Part shown: positions 9,026 through 28,888 of the stretch, piece after piece
Position numbering within the stretch: the first letter of the stretch is position 1
Layout: every line of letters starts with the position of its first letter
Source: Jatrophihabitans sp.
GTDB taxonomy: Bacteria; Actinomycetota; Actinomycetes; Mycobacteriales; Jatrophihabitantaceae
DNA: 64,000 bases
Reading direction: 5' to 3'
Assembly (NCBI GenBank): GCA_036389035.1
Contig: DASVQQ010000007.1
Span: 434,001 to 498,000, forward strand
The notes under the pieces: model-generated
Databases searched by the model: none
Told to the model about the DNA's origin: nothing
The model's input: the letters and a program-made list of their open reading frames with translations, nothing else
Program-made: the position numbers and the translations under genes

Positions 9026-10306
9026 ATGATCAGGCGATCGACCAAGATCCAGTTGCTGATGTTCCTCGTGCTGTCGCTGCTCGGAGTGAGCTACGTCGGC
9101 TTCAACTACGTGGGCCTGGGCTCCACCCTGTTCGGCCCGCGCGGCTGCACGGTGAGCGCTGACTTCCCCGACTCCGGAGGAATCTTCACCGACGCCGAGG
9201 TCACCTACCGGGGCGTCACGGTGGGCCAGGTGGGCCAGCTGCACCTGCTGGACTACGCCGGGCCCGACGGGCGCCAGATCCGCGGCGTGCGGGTGGACCT
9301 CAACCTCACCAGCTGCGACAAGCCGGCGATCCCGCTGAACTCGCAGGCCTACGTCTCCAACCGCTCGGCGGTCGGCGAGCAGTACGTCAACATCGAACCG
9401 ACCGGCGTCGAGGGGCCGTTCCTCACCGACGGAGCGGTGCTCAGCAAGGCCGGGAAGGTCCCGCTCGCGACCCAGGTGCTGCTGCAGAATCTCGATGACC
9501 TGGTCTCCGACATCGACTCGGCCAAGCTGAACATCATGATCACCGAGCTCGGCAAGGCCTTCCAGGGCCGGGGACCGGACCTGCAGGCGCTGCTGGACTC
9601 CGGTGACAAGTTGCTGGCCCGGGCCCAGCAGGCGCTGCCCGAGACGCTTCGGCTGATCGACAACGGGCAGACGACGCTGAAGACCCAGCTGGACTCCGGA
9701 TCGGCCATCAAGGGCTGGGCGCACAACCTGAACCTGCTGACCGGGCAGCTCAAGGCCAGCGACGGCGATCTCAGGGCGCTGCTGGGCAACGGTCCCGGTG
9801 AGCTGGACACCGTGCGCCAGTTCCTGGCCAGCAACCGGACGGACCTGGACCTGTTGCTGGCCAACCTGACGTCGGTCAACCAGATCATGGTCTCGAACCT
9901 GGACGGCATCCAGACCATCCTGGTGATCTACCCGGCGGCGGTGGCGGGGGGCTACACCGTCACCCCGGGCGACGGCACCGCGCACTTCGGCCTCGTCCTC
10001 AACCTGGATGACCCGCCGTCCTGCCGGGCCGGCTACGAGGGCACCACGATCCGCAGGCCCAGCGAGACCGGACCGAGCACCATCAACACCGGGGCGCGAT
10101 GCGCGATGCCGCGCGGCTCGGTGACCAGCGTGCGGGGCGCGCAGAACACGCCGGGTGGTGACCCGATCAGCACCAGTGGTGGTAGTACCGTCTACCCCCG
10201 GGCGCTGACCCGGCCCACCACCGTCCAGCTCGGCGGCTCGATGGCCGCGGCCGGCCTGCTGGCAGACAATTCCTGGCTGCCGTTGCTCACCGGTGGCCTG
10301 CGCTGA
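9026..10306 (+). CDS. mceF: MCE family protein, sixth (MceF-like)
   Basis: A 426-residue MCE subunit, last of the six. An N-terminal anchor (IQLLMFLVLSLLGVSYVGF) is followed by an MCE domain with FPDSGGIFTDAEVTYRGVTVG, helical repeats, and a C-terminal region of about 100 residues rich in Gly, Thr and Pro. ATG 9026 lies 5 bases after the preceding stop. Order A to F is complete, so the hexameric tunnel is probably functional. Confidence 0.91.
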   Translation: MIRRSTKIQLLMFLVLSLLGVSYVGFNYVGLGSTLFGPRGCTVSADFPDSGGIFTDAEVTYRGVTVGQVGQLHLLDYAGPDGRQIRGVRVDLNLTSCDKPAIPLNSQAYVSNRSAVGEQYVNIEPTGVEGPFLTDGAVLSKAGKVPLATQVLLQNLDDLVSDIDSAKLNIMITELGKAFQGRGPDLQALLDSGDKLLARAQQALPETLRLIDNGQTTLKTQLDSGSAIKGWAHNLNLLTGQLKASDGDLRALLGNGPGELDTVRQFLASNRTDLDLLLANLTSVNQIMVSNLDGIQTILVIYPAAVAGGYTVTPGDGTAHFGLVLNLDDPPSCRAGYEGTTIRRPSETGPSTINTGARCAMPRGSVTSVRGAQNTPGGDPISTSGGSTVYPRALTRPTTVQLGGSMAAAGLLADNSWLPLLTGGLR

Positions 10307-10353
10307 GTCCGAACCGCCGAATGAGCCGGAGCACTGATATGAGGGAGTCGGCG

Positions 10354-10875
10354 ATGACCCAACCGCCGCGTGCCGGACTGCCCCGCGGCGTGCTGCTGGG
10401 GCTCAGCGTGCTGGTCGCCGTCCTGCTGGTCGCTGCCGCCGTGCTGACCGGCCTGCGGCTGACCCACCGCAGCAACGGCGCCAGCGGCCTCAGCTCCGCC
10501 GAGCAGGCGGCCCTCAGCGCCGCCAGGCAGCAGACGATCAACCTGCAGACCTACCGCCTCAAGAGCTTCGACGCGGATTTCGCCGCCGCGCTGGCGGGCC
10601 TGACCCCGGCCAAGGCCACCCAGTGGCAGGCGAACAAGGCGACCCTGAAGACCAGGCTCACCCAGCTCAAGCAGGACGCCGGCGCCACCGTCTCCGGCGC
10701 CGGCCTGGTCAGCTTCGACGGCAGGTCGGCCGTGATCGTGGTGGCCTCGGACACCCTGCGGGTGGACGCGGCCGGCAAGTCCAGCACTGCGGCGCAGAAC
10801 CGGTCGCAGGTGACCATGCGGCTGATCGACGGCAAGTGGCTGATGGATGATCTGCAGTCGGTGTCGGTGTCATGA
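10354..10875 (+). CDS. Mce-associated membrane protein, first
   Basis: A 173-residue protein with one N-terminal transmembrane helix (GVLLGLSVLVAVLLVAAAVLTGL) and a small extracytoplasmic domain ending in LIDGKWLMDDLQSV. This is the usual layout of Mce-associated (Mas) proteins, which stabilise the transporter. Three in-frame ATGs exist (10321, 10339, 10354). Only 10354 has a strong binding site (GAGGGAG, 6 bases upstream), so it is used. The stop overlaps the next start. Confidence 0.85.
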   Translation: MTQPPRAGLPRGVLLGLSVLVAVLLVAAAVLTGLRLTHRSNGASGLSSAEQAALSAARQQTINLQTYRLKSFDADFAAALAGLTPAKATQWQANKATLKTRLTQLKQDAGATVSGAGLVSFDGRSAVIVVASDTLRVDAAGKSSTAAQNRSQVTMRLIDGKWLMDDLQSVSVS

Positions 10876-11867
10876 CCGGACGCCCGCCGCACGACTCCGC
10901 CACCGACCGGCCCGTCACCGACCGGCCTGAGACCGACGGCCCCGTCACCGGCGGCACTGTCGAGGGCGCCGAGGCGACGCAAGCCTCCCAACCGGCGCAG
11001 GGCTCGCAGCCGGCGCAGGGCTCCCCGCCGCCGGCCGCCGCGCCGGAACCGACCCGGCCTCGTCCGCGCCCCTCGCCGACGTCGCGGGCCCGCCGGGTGG
11101 CCGCGGCGCCTGAGGGGCTGCGCCGGCCTTCACCGCATCCGGCGCCGGCCACCGAGCGGGATCACCTCGATCCCCAGCCCGTCACCGACACCCTGACCAC
11201 CACCGACACCAAGCCCACCACCGACACCAAGCCCCCCGGCGCCAAGTCGGTGACCGACGCCAAGCCCGCCACCGACAAGCCCACCCACAGCCCCACGCGG
11301 GACGCCAGCCCGGTGACCGACAGCCTGGACGCTGAGCCGGCCGAGCTGGTGAGCCGCCAGCCGCCGGACGCTGACCGGGGCCGGCGCGCTCCGGCCTGGC
11401 TGGTCGCGGCGCTGGTGGTCCTGCTGCTGGCGCTGGCCGGCCTGGACGGCTGGCTGCTGACCTCGCAGCCGGCCCCGGGATCCCGCGTCGAGCGCGACCA
11501 GGCGCTGTCCACCGCCAAGTCGGCGGTTCCGCTGATCCTGTCCTACGATTACCGGAATTTCGACTCCGACGTCACCGCGGCCAAGGCCCGGTTGACCGGC
11601 CGGGCTGTCACCGACTACGTCCAGGCGATGACCACGACCATCAAGCCGACGGCCACCAAGGTGCGAGCGGTGGTGCGGGCCCAGACCGACGGCGCCGGCG
11701 TCGAGGCGGTCTCGAGCAACGGCAGCCAGGTCACGGTGGTGGTGTTCGGCGAGCAGAAGGTCACCAACACCGCGCTGAAGGCGCCCAGGACCGATTTGTT
11801 CCGGGTCCGGGTCACCCTGGACCGGGTCCAGGGGCAGTGGCTGGTGTCGAAGTTCGACCAGATCTGA
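10872..11867 (+). CDS. Mce-associated membrane protein with long disordered N-terminus
   Basis: A 331-residue protein in three parts. Residues 1 to about 170 are Pro/Thr/Asp-rich and disordered, with a loose TDTKP-like repeat around 100-140. A single transmembrane helix follows (AWLVAALVVLLLALAGLDGWLL), then a Mas-type domain (SYDYRNFDSDVTAAKARLTG and the terminal QGQWLVSKFDQI) paralogous to the upstream gene. With the helix placed after the disordered stretch, that stretch should face the cytoplasm. It closes the mce operon. Confidence 0.85.
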   Translation: MTGRPPHDSATDRPVTDRPETDGPVTGGTVEGAEATQASQPAQGSQPAQGSPPPAAAPEPTRPRPRPSPTSRARRVAAAPEGLRRPSPHPAPATERDHLDPQPVTDTLTTTDTKPTTDTKPPGAKSVTDAKPATDKPTHSPTRDASPVTDSLDAEPAELVSRQPPDADRGRRAPAWLVAALVVLLLALAGLDGWLLTSQPAPGSRVERDQALSTAKSAVPLILSYDYRNFDSDVTAAKARLTGRAVTDYVQAMTTTIKPTATKVRAVVRAQTDGAGVEAVSSNGSQVTVVVFGEQKVTNTALKAPRTDLFRVRVTLDRVQGQWLVSKFDQI

Positions 11868-11875
11868 CCCGGGCC

Positions 11876-11905
11876 GCGCGCCGCCGCTGAGGCCGCGCGG
11901 CGCGC
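11876..11905 (+). terminator. GC hairpin after the mce operon
   Basis: A 9-bp GC stem (11876-11884 with 11897-11905) with a 12-base loop starts 8 bases after the last mce-operon stop. It is the only candidate terminator before the rpoB promoter. Confidence 0.5.
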
Positions 11906-12073
11906 CCGCCGGGGTGGATGCTTGACGTGCGGCCTCGCGCGGGGGACTCTGGCGTGCGCTGTAGGAAAGCTCGAAGAGCCATTGACTTCGCGAACTACCG
12001 GCTGGAATCCTTGCCGAAGAGGCGCTCGGGCAGCTGGTTCCCGACCGCAGCAGTGCCACTGAAAAAGGTGGCC

Positions 12074-12102
12074 TGGACAGGTGTGCCGATCTCGGCTAGA
12101 CT
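12074..12102 (+). promoter_or_regulatory. rpoBC promoter
   Basis: TGGACA at 12074-12079 and TAGACT at 12097-12102 are separated by exactly 17 bases, a close match to the actinobacterial housekeeping sigma consensus. Transcription would begin near 12109, giving a leader of about 165 bases before rpoB. The rest of 11906-12275 holds no gene; short frames through the leader lack support. Confidence 0.75.
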
Positions 12103-12275
12103 GCTAATTTGCGCTGCCCTCAAACAACCGTTGGCCCGTACAGGGTCTACTTCCTGCTGTCTGAGACGGAACGGAAAAACTGGTACGACCGGGCCGGCGC
12201 AACAGATCAGAAGCTGCATTGCTGCGGGTAGCCCCAGCAGGGCAGCGGTGGACCAAGTCCTCGGAAGGACGCATC

Positions 12276-15728
<3,453 letters not shown>

Positions 15729-15812
15729 TCCGCTGTCCGGCGGCGCCCCGCGCCGCCGGACCGGATCTCACATGCATTACCCACAGTTTTACAGACGTAG
15801 AAGGTAGGAACC

Positions 15813-19712
<3,900 letters not shown>

Positions 19713-19725
19713 CCTACAGCCTGGA

Positions 19726-19763
19726 CCGCGGGCCGGTGACCCTGACGGGTTACCGGCCCGCGG
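19726..19763 (+). terminator. rpoBC terminator
   Basis: A 17-bp stem (19726-19742 with 19747-19763, one G-T pair) with a TGAC loop begins 14 bases after the rpoC stop. It is the strongest hairpin in the window. Confidence 0.85.
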
Positions 19764-19848
19764 CCGTTGAAGCCGGTGGCAGCCGCGATGCGACGTCCGC
19801 GGCCCGCCCCGCTGACAGGGCCCGAACGAGAAAAGGGCCGCAAACGAG

Positions 19849-19880
19849 AGAAGGGCCGCACCCGTGGGTGCGGCCCTTCT
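19849..19880 (-). terminator. Terminator of the cold-shock gene
   Basis: A perfect 15-bp inverted repeat (19849-19863 with 19866-19880) lies 15 bases beyond the cold-shock gene stop. On the minus strand a T-containing tail follows. It could act in both directions between the convergent rpoC and cold-shock genes. A partial direct copy of one arm lies just before it (19833-19842). Confidence 0.75.
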
Positions 19881-19894
19881 GTCACACTCGGAAC

Positions 19895-20101
19895 TCAGAT
19901 CGGGCGGACGTTCTCCGCCTGCGGGCCCTTCTGGCCCTGGGTGGTGTCGAACTCGACCCGCTGGTTCTCGTCCAGGCTCCGGTAGCCATCACTGGCGATC
20001 GCCGAGTAGTGGACGAAGACATCCGGTAGTCCGTCGCCGTCGGGAGCGATGAAGCCGAAGCCCTTTTCGCTGTTGAACCATTTGACGGTTCCCTGTGTCA
20101 T
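19895..20101 (-). CDS. Cold-shock domain protein
   Basis: A 68-residue CspA-family protein that binds single-stranded RNA/DNA and melts mRNA structure. It has the RNP1-like KGFGFIAPD and the RNP2-like DVFVHYSAI, and it begins with the family signature GTVKWFN. On the minus strand an AAGGAG lies 9 bases before the ATG. It is convergent with rpoC and divergent from the str operon. The exact paralogue letter cannot be assigned. Confidence 0.95.
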   Translation of the reverse strand: MTQGTVKWFNSEKGFGFIAPDGDGLPDVFVHYSAIASDGYRSLDENQRVEFDTTQGQKGPQAENVRPI

Positions 20102-20461
20102 GTGTCTTTCTCCTTGCTAAATGCGGTTCGGAGACCACACCGCGTGGCCTTCCGGGTTGTCGTCTTGTGTTACCCCGCCGTTCAGCCGAGAAGAACAAAA
20201 CGCCCGCTGCGAGTACCCGCGGGCGTTCAGAGAAACGATCGTGGAAAACTGCAACTGCAACCGGGAAAACCGTAGCACGAATGCTCAGGCCGTTGTGCAC
20301 CATCCCCACAGAACCGCGCGCGGGCCGGGACTGCCCGGCCGCAGGCACCTCGCAAGCCCCGAAAAGGGCGCATTTCTCGCTCCAGCCGCTCACTGGCCGC
20401 GGCGCGGTGGCAAGGCCGGCGCGAGCTGGTCCGCGCGGTCCCGGCGGCCTATGGGCCGATT
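20102..20461 (-). other. Leader and upstream region of the cold-shock gene
   Basis: No gene is supported here. The stretch probably contains the cold-shock gene promoter and a long 5' leader, as is common for csp genes. Two hairpins are visible: a 9-bp stem at 20199-20207/20219-20227 with an 11-base loop, and a 7-bp stem with an ACTG loop at 20323-20340. I could not place a convincing promoter. Confidence 0.4.
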
Positions 20462-20489
20462 TTGATCCCGGACCGGGCAACGGTATTGT
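20462..20489 (+). promoter_or_regulatory. str operon promoter
   Basis: TTGATC at 20462-20467 and TATTGT at 20484-20489 are 16 bases apart. Transcription from here gives a leader of about 280 bases before rpsL. A small inverted repeat (20501-20515, 7 bp, one-base centre) falls close to the predicted start point. The remaining leader to 20775 has no supported gene. Confidence 0.6.
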
Positions 20490-20775
20490 TTACCTTTGTG
20501 CCCGGAGCCTCCGGGTGCTCACCTGTGTGCGTCGCAGGCACCTGCTGAGTCAAGCGGGTCGCTGATGCACCGGGGCCGTCCGGCAGCCTGCGGTGAAATC
20601 TTGTCGCGGACAGCCTTGGGATGGGGTGCGACACGCCCGACCCCGTGGACCGGATGGGAACAACAGCAGAGCAGACACGTTGCCGGGCGGTGAGCCTGGC
20701 GTGGCTGGAGAAGTCCAGCAGCGCCGGTGGATCTTTCCACGACGTACCGCAGACGAAGGGGAGATTGCAGGCCGC

Positions 20776-21150
20776 ATGCCTACGATCCAGCAGCTGGTCC
20801 GCAAGGGTCGGCAGGACAAGATCAGCAAGACCAAGACCCCGGCGCTGAAGGGTTCTCCGCAGCGACGTGGTGTCTGCACGCGTGTGTACACCACCACGCC
20901 CAAGAAGCCGAACTCCGCGCTGCGCAAGGTCGCCCGCGTCCGGCTGACCAGCGGGATCGAAGTCACTGCCTACATCCCCGGTGTCGGGCACAACCTGCAG
21001 GAGCACTCCATCGTGCTGGTGCGCGGCGGCCGGGTGAAGGACCTCCCCGGTGTCCGTTACAAGATCATTCGCGGTTCGCTGGACACCCAGGGTGTGCGCG
21101 GCCGCAAGCAGTCTCGCAGCCGTTACGGCGCGAAGAAGGAGAAGAGCTAA
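20776..21150 (+). CDS. rpsL: 30S ribosomal protein S12
   Basis: 124-residue S12, part of the decoding centre. [17 protein letters not shown] and [12 protein letters not shown] carry the wild-type lysines at the positions where streptomycin-resistance changes are known. The open frame extends upstream to 20593, but ATG 20776 gives the universal [13 protein letters not shown]-terminus. The stop TAA shares its last base with the rpsG ATG. Confidence 0.97.
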   Translation: MPTIQQLVRKGRQDKISKTKTPALKGSPQRRGVCTRVYTTTPKKPNSALRKVARVRLTSGIEVTAYIPGVGHNLQEHSIVLVRGGRVKDLPGVRYKIIRGSLDTQGVRGRKQSRSRYGAKKEKS

Positions 21151-21620
21151 TGCCTCGTAAAGGCCCGGCTCCCAAGCGGCCCCTGGTCATCGACCCGGTC
21201 TACCAGTCCGGTCTGGTGACCCAGCTGGTGAACAAGATCCTCACCGACGGCAAGCGGTCCACCGCCGAGAGCATCGTCTACGGCGCGCTGGAAGGCTGCC
21301 GCGAGAAGAACGGCACCGACCCGGTGGTCACGCTCAAGCGCGCCCTGGACAACGTCAAGCCGACCCTCGAGGTGCGCAGCCGCCGCGTCGGTGGCGCGAC
21401 CTACCAGGTTCCGGTCGAGGTCCGCACCCCCCGCCAGACCACGCTGGCCCTGCGCTGGCTGGTCGGCTACTCCCGGGCCCGCCGTGAGAAGACCATGACC
21501 GAACGCCTGATGAACGAGTTGCTGGACGCCAGCAACGGCCTGGGCGCCAGCGTCAAGCGCCGTGAGGACACCCACAAGATGGCCGAGTCGAACAAGGCCT
21601 TCGCGCACTACCGCTGGTAG
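21150..21620 (+). CDS. rpsG: 30S ribosomal protein S7
   Basis: 156-residue S7, the usual length, which organises the head of the 30S subunit. It begins [11 protein letters not shown] and ends AFAHYRW, both typical for actinobacteria. ATG 21150 overlaps the rpsL stop (TAATG), so the pair is translationally coupled. The frame also reads upstream through rpsL, but that is shadow. Confidence 0.97.
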   Translation: MPRKGPAPKRPLVIDPVYQSGLVTQLVNKILTDGKRSTAESIVYGALEGCREKNGTDPVVTLKRALDNVKPTLEVRSRRVGGATYQVPVEVRTPRQTTLALRWLVGYSRARREKTMTERLMNELLDASNGLGASVKRREDTHKMAESNKAFAHYRW

Positions 21621-21677
21621 GCGGCACCCGCCGACCCGGCGCCCATGTTCAGCCCGCAATTACACGAAGAAGGAATG

Positions 21678-23774
<2,097 letters not shown>

Positions 23775-23852
23775 CCCCGGCGCTCCCGGCATCACCCAAT
23801 TCACAAGACCAAGTAGACGGCCAACAGCCCGACCAAAGGGAGAGGATCCACA

Positions 23853-25046
<1,194 letters not shown>

Positions 25047-25060
25047 CACGGTTCGAAGTT

Positions 25061-25096
25061 CGGCGGCCGGGCAGCCAGCTCGGGGCCCGGCCGCCG
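25061..25096 (+). terminator. Terminator after tuf
   Basis: A perfect 12-bp GC stem (25061-25072 with 25085-25096) with a 12-base loop begins 14 bases after the tuf stop. Pairing nearly continues outward on both sides. Confidence 0.75.
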
Positions 25097-25116
25097 GAAC
25101 TCCACCAGCACTGCTT

Positions 25117-25136
25117 CGATCCGTAGCCACGGATCG
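25117..25136 (+). promoter_or_regulatory. Hairpin in the S10-operon leader
   Basis: A perfect 8-bp stem with an AGCC tetraloop lies about 100 bases before rpsJ. It may be part of an autoregulatory leader or simply mRNA structure. No good promoter was identified between it and rpsJ. Confidence 0.4.
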
Positions 25137-25235
25137 CGAGCTTGAACCTGAGCACCAGCTCGACCGCATCTGATCACAGACCAGTGCGAGCCTGGCGCGA
25201 GCACCATTCACCACAGTGAGGACGAGAAAGCCACC

Positions 25236-25541
25236 ATGGCTGGACAGAAGATCCGCATCCGGCTCAAGGCCTATGACCACGAGGCCATTGACGCCAGCGC
25301 GCGAAAGATCGTCGAAACCGTGACGCGTACCGGCGCTCGCGTTGTCGGCCCGGTGCCCCTGCCGACCGAGAAGAACGTGTACTGCGTCATCCGCTCGCCG
25401 CACAAGTACAAGGACAGTCGCGAGCACTTCGAGATGCGGACCCACAAGCGTCTCATCGACATTCTCGACCCGACGCCGAAGACGGTCGACGCGCTGATGC
25501 GCATCGACCTGCCGGCCAGCGTCGACGTCAACATCCAGTAG
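25236..25541 (+). CDS. rpsJ: 30S ribosomal protein S10
   Basis: 101-residue S10 (NusE), standard length, with [15 protein letters not shown] and RTHKRLIDI. It is also a transcription antitermination factor. ATG 25236 has an upstream GAGGACGAGAAAG purine stretch. First gene of the long S10-spc block. Confidence 0.97.
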   Translation: MAGQKIRIRLKAYDHEAIDASARKIVETVTRTGARVVGPVPLPTEKNVYCVIRSPHKYKDSREHFEMRTHKRLIDILDPTPKTVDALMRIDLPASVDVNIQ

Positions 25542-25563
25542 CAGCGGTTAGCGAGAATTCATC

Positions 25564-26217
25564 ATGACTAGTCAGAACAGAGTGATCCGCGGCATCCTGG
25601 GCGAGAAGCTCGGCATGACCCAGGTCTTCGACGCCAACAACCGGATCGTTCCGGTGACGGTGGTCAAGGCCGGGCCCTGCGTGGTGACTCAGATCCGGAC
25701 CCAGGAGAAGGACGGCTACACCGCCGTCCAGCTCGCCTACGGCCAGATCGATCCGCGCAAGGTGACCAAGCCGCTGTCCGGTCACTTCCAGGCAGCCGGC
25801 GTAACGCCACGGCGCCACGTGATCGAGCTGCGCACCTCCTCGACCGAGGGCTACGAGGTCGGCCAGGAGTTCGGCGCGGACATCTTCGCCGACGGCGCGT
25901 CGGTGGACGTGACCGGAACCACCAAGGGCAAGGGCACCGCCGGTGTCATGAAGCGCCACGGGTTCCACGGCGTGTCGGCCTCGCACGGCTCGCACCGCAA
26001 CCACCGCAAGCCAGGTTCGATCGGCGGCTGCTCGACACCCGGCCGGGTGTTCAAGGGCATGCGGATGTCCGGGCGGATGGGTGTCGACAAGCAGACCACC
26101 CAGAGCCTGCGCGTCATCCGGGTCGACGCCGAGCGCGGCCTGCTGCTCATCGAAGGCGCGGTGCCCGGCCCCAAGGGCGGCCTGGTGCTCGTCCGTACCG
26201 CAGTGAAGGGAGCCTGA
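25564..26217 (+). CDS. rplC: 50S ribosomal protein L3
   Basis: 217-residue L3, an early 23S rRNA-binding protein. It shows [13 protein letters not shown] at the start and the loop [19 protein letters not shown] that reaches the peptidyl-transferase centre. ATG 25564; 22 bases after rpsJ; the next gene starts 4 bases after its stop. Confidence 0.97.
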   Translation: MTSQNRVIRGILGEKLGMTQVFDANNRIVPVTVVKAGPCVVTQIRTQEKDGYTAVQLAYGQIDPRKVTKPLSGHFQAAGVTPRRHVIELRTSSTEGYEVGQEFGADIFADGASVDVTGTTKGKGTAGVMKRHGFHGVSASHGSHRNHRKPGSIGGCSTPGRVFKGMRMSGRMGVDKQTTQSLRVIRVDAERGLLLIEGAVPGPKGGLVLVRTAVKGA

Positions 26218-26221
26218 TCCG

Positions 26222-26959
26222 ATGACTCTCACCGTTGACGTAGTCAGCCCGGCCGGCGTCGAGTCCGACCGCAGCTCGGTCGAGCTGCCCGCCGAGATCT
26301 TCGACGTGCCCACCAACATCGCCCTGATCCACCAGGTCGTGGTGGCTCAGCTCGCCGCCGCGCGGCAGGGCACCGCCTCGACCAAGACCCGCGGCGAGGT
26401 TCGCGGTGGCGGCAAGAAGCCGCATCGGCAGAAGGGCACCGGCCGGGCCCGGCAGGGCTCGACCCGCGCGCCGCAGTTCGCCGGTGGTGGCGTGGTGCAC
26501 GGCCCCAAGCCGCGCTCCTACGACCAGCGCACCCCCAAGAAGATGAAGGCCGCCGCCCTGCGTGGCGCCCTGTCCGACCGGGCCCGCAACGGCCGGGTGC
26601 ACGTCGCCTCGGCACTGGTCGCCGGCGACAGCCCGTCCACCAAGGCGATCACGGCCTCGCTGGCCTCGATGAGCACGGCCAAGAACATCCTGGTCGTCGT
26701 CCAGCGCACCGACGAGCTGAGCTGGAAGAGCCTGCGCAACCTGACCGGGGTCCACGTGCTGGAGCCGGGTCAGCTCAACACCTACGACGTGCTGATCTCC
26801 GATGACGTGATCTTCACCCTGGGCGCGCTGGAGACCTTCCTGGCCGGACCGGCCACCGGAAAGTCGGCCAAGGGCGCGGCGAGTTCGGCCGAGCTGGCCG
26901 ATGACGACTCCGCCGCCCACGGCGAGACCCCGGTCGTGACCGAAGAGGATGAGAACTGA
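26222..26959 (+). CDS. rplD: 50S ribosomal protein L4
   Basis: 245-residue L4. The exit-tunnel loop ([20 protein letters not shown]) and [12 protein letters not shown] are conserved. The last roughly 35 residues are an acidic Ala/Ser/Asp/Glu tail not found in shorter homologues. ATG 26222; its TGA overlaps the rplW ATG. Confidence 0.96.
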   Translation: MTLTVDVVSPAGVESDRSSVELPAEIFDVPTNIALIHQVVVAQLAAARQGTASTKTRGEVRGGGKKPHRQKGTGRARQGSTRAPQFAGGGVVHGPKPRSYDQRTPKKMKAAALRGALSDRARNGRVHVASALVAGDSPSTKAITASLASMSTAKNILVVVQRTDELSWKSLRNLTGVHVLEPGQLNTYDVLISDDVIFTLGALETFLAGPATGKSAKGAASSAELADDDSAAHGETPVVTEEDEN

Positions 26960-27255
26960 TGTTTGACGATCACCGCGACGTGCTGCTCGCCCCGGTCATC
27001 TCCGAGAAGAGCTACGGCCTGCTGGACCAGAACAAGTACACCTTCGACGTCCACCCGGACGCCAACAAGACGCAGATCAAGATCGCTGTCGAGAAGGTTT
27101 TCAACGTCAAGGTGACGGATGTGAACACTCTCAATCGTCAGGGCAAGCGCAAGCGGACCCGATTCGGATACGGCACGCGCAAGAGCATCAAGCGCGCGGT
27201 CGTCACCCTTCGCGAGGGTGACCGCATCGAGGTCTTCGGCGGACCTGCGGCCTAG
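26959..27255 (+). CDS. rplW: 50S ribosomal protein L23
   Basis: 98-residue L23 at the tunnel exit, where trigger factor and SRP dock. It has [13 protein letters not shown] at the N-terminus and [20 protein letters not shown] in the loop. The ATG overlaps the rplD stop. Confidence 0.97.
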   Translation: MFDDHRDVLLAPVISEKSYGLLDQNKYTFDVHPDANKTQIKIAVEKVFNVKVTDVNTLNRQGKRKRTRFGYGTRKSIKRAVVTLREGDRIEVFGGPAA

Positions 27256-27285
27256 CGGGACACGGGACAGGAACGGACTTCAGAT

Positions 27286-28119
27286 ATGGGTATCCGCAAG
27301 TACAAGCCGACGACTCCCGGTCGCCGTGGTTCGAGTGTCGCCGACTTCGTCGAGGTCACCCGGACCACGCCGGAGAAGTCGCTGGTCCGACCGCTGCACA
27401 ACCGCGGCGGCCGCAACAACACCGGCCACATCACCACCCGTCATCAGGGTGGTGGGCACAAGCGCGCCTACCGGCTGATCGACTTCCGCCGCAACGACAA
27501 GGACGGGGTGCCGGCCAAGGTCGCGCACATCGAGTACGACCCGAACCGGACCGCGCGGATCGCGTTGCTGCATTACGCCGACGGCGAGAAGCGCTACATC
27601 CTCGCGCCGCGGACGTTGAAGCAGGGCGACCAGATCGAGAACGGCCCGGGCGCTGACATCAAGGCGGGCAACGCGCTGCCGCTGCGCAACATCCCGGTCG
27701 GCACCACGGTGCACGCGATCGAGCTGCGGCCCGGTGGCGGCGCCAAGATCGCCCGCTCCGCCGGCGCCAGCGTGCAGCTGGTGGCCAAGGACGGCCCGTA
27801 CGCCCAGCTGCGGATGCCCTCCGGTGAGATCCGCAACGTTGACGTGCGCTGCCGCGCCACCGTCGGCGAGGTCGGCAACGCCGAGCAGAGCAACATCAAC
27901 TGGGGCAAGGCCGGCCGGATGCGGTGGAAGGGCAAGCGCCCGACCGTCCGAGGTGTGGCGATGAACCCGGTGGACCACCCGCACGGCGGTGGTGAGGGCA
28001 AGACCTCAGGTGGCCGGCACCCGGTCAACCCGGCCGGCAAGCCCGAAGGCCGTACCCGTACCCGCAAGGCGAGCGACGCGATGATCGTCCGCCGCCGCAA
28101 GTCAAACAAGAAGCGTTAG
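27286..28119 (+). CDS. rplB: 50S ribosomal protein L2
   Basis: 277-residue L2, typical length. It contains [20 protein letters not shown] and the highly conserved [16 protein letters not shown], whose histidine lies near the peptidyl-transferase centre. ATG 27286; 30 bases after rplW. Confidence 0.97.
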   Translation: MGIRKYKPTTPGRRGSSVADFVEVTRTTPEKSLVRPLHNRGGRNNTGHITTRHQGGGHKRAYRLIDFRRNDKDGVPAKVAHIEYDPNRTARIALLHYADGEKRYILAPRTLKQGDQIENGPGADIKAGNALPLRNIPVGTTVHAIELRPGGGAKIARSAGASVQLVAKDGPYAQLRMPSGEIRNVDVRCRATVGEVGNAEQSNINWGKAGRMRWKGKRPTVRGVAMNPVDHPHGGGEGKTSGGRHPVNPAGKPEGRTRTRKASDAMIVRRRKSNKKR

Positions 28120-28127
28120 GACCAGCC

Positions 28128-28406
28128 ATGCCTCGCTCGCTCAAGAAGGGCCCCTTCGTCGACGACCACCTGCTCAAGAAGGTGGATGTCCAGAACGACA
28201 AGGGCAGCAAGAACGTGATCAAGACCTGGTCGCGGCGCTCGACGATCATTCCGGACATGCTCGGGCACACCATCGCGGTGCACGACGGCCGCAAGCACGT
28301 CCCGGTGTTCGTGACCGAGGGCATGGTCGGCCACAAGCTCGGCGAGTTCGCCCCGACCCGCACCTTCCGGGGTCACATCAAGGATGACCGCCGGTCCCGC
28401 CGGTAG
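28128..28406 (+). CDS. rpsS: 30S ribosomal protein S19
   Basis: 92-residue S19 of the 30S head, with [15 protein letters not shown] and [17 protein letters not shown] 28128 follows rplB by 8 bases. Confidence 0.97.
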   Translation: MPRSLKKGPFVDDHLLKKVDVQNDKGSKNVIKTWSRRSTIIPDMLGHTIAVHDGRKHVPVFVTEGMVGHKLGEFAPTRTFRGHIKDDRRSRR

Positions 28407-28465
28407 TCGCGCGCAACAGATCCGACAGTTCACCACCGATCAGCCAGATTTAAGGGATATCGCAG

Positions 28466-28888
28466 ATGGCAGCCAACGAACCCGACGCAGATGTGCGGAC
28501 CGCCTTCGCGCGGGCGTCGCAGGTCAACGTGACGCCCATGAAGGCGCGTCGCGTCATCGACCTGATTCGCAACAAGCCGGCATCGGACGCGCTCGCGGTG
28601 CTCAAGTTCGCACCGCAGGCAGCGTCGGAGCCGGTGGCGAAGGTTCTGGCCTCCGCGATCGCCAACGCCGAGAACAACTTCAACCTCGATCCCGAGACGC
28701 TGATCGTCTCGCGCGCCTTCGTCGACGAGGGTCCGACCCTCAAGCGGTTCCAGCCGCGGGCGCAGGGCCGGGCCTATCGGATCCGCAAGCGCACCAGCCA
28801 CATCACCATCGAGGTCGAGAGCGTAGAGAGAGTCGCGAAGACCGGCTTGTCCTCGCGCACCACCGCCAAGAAGGGGAGCACCCGCTAA
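28466..28888 (+). CDS. rplV: 50S ribosomal protein L22
   Basis: 140-residue L22 lining the exit tunnel, with [18 protein letters not shown] and the beta-hairpin [17 protein letters not shown]. The ATG is 59 bases after rpsS. The stop TAA overlaps the rpsC ATG. Confidence 0.97.
   Translation: MAANEPDADVRTAFARASQVNVTPMKARRVIDLIRNKPASDALAVLKFAPQAASEPVAKVLASAIANAENNFNLDPETLIVSRAFVDEGPTLKRFQPRAQGRAYRIRKRTSHITIEVESVERVAKTGLSSRTTAKKGSTR

Noticed and set aside
20496..20693. 65-codon ORF in the rpsL leader
   Set aside because: No binding site, no similarity that I recognise, and it lies within the untranslated leader predicted from the promoter at 20462-20489.
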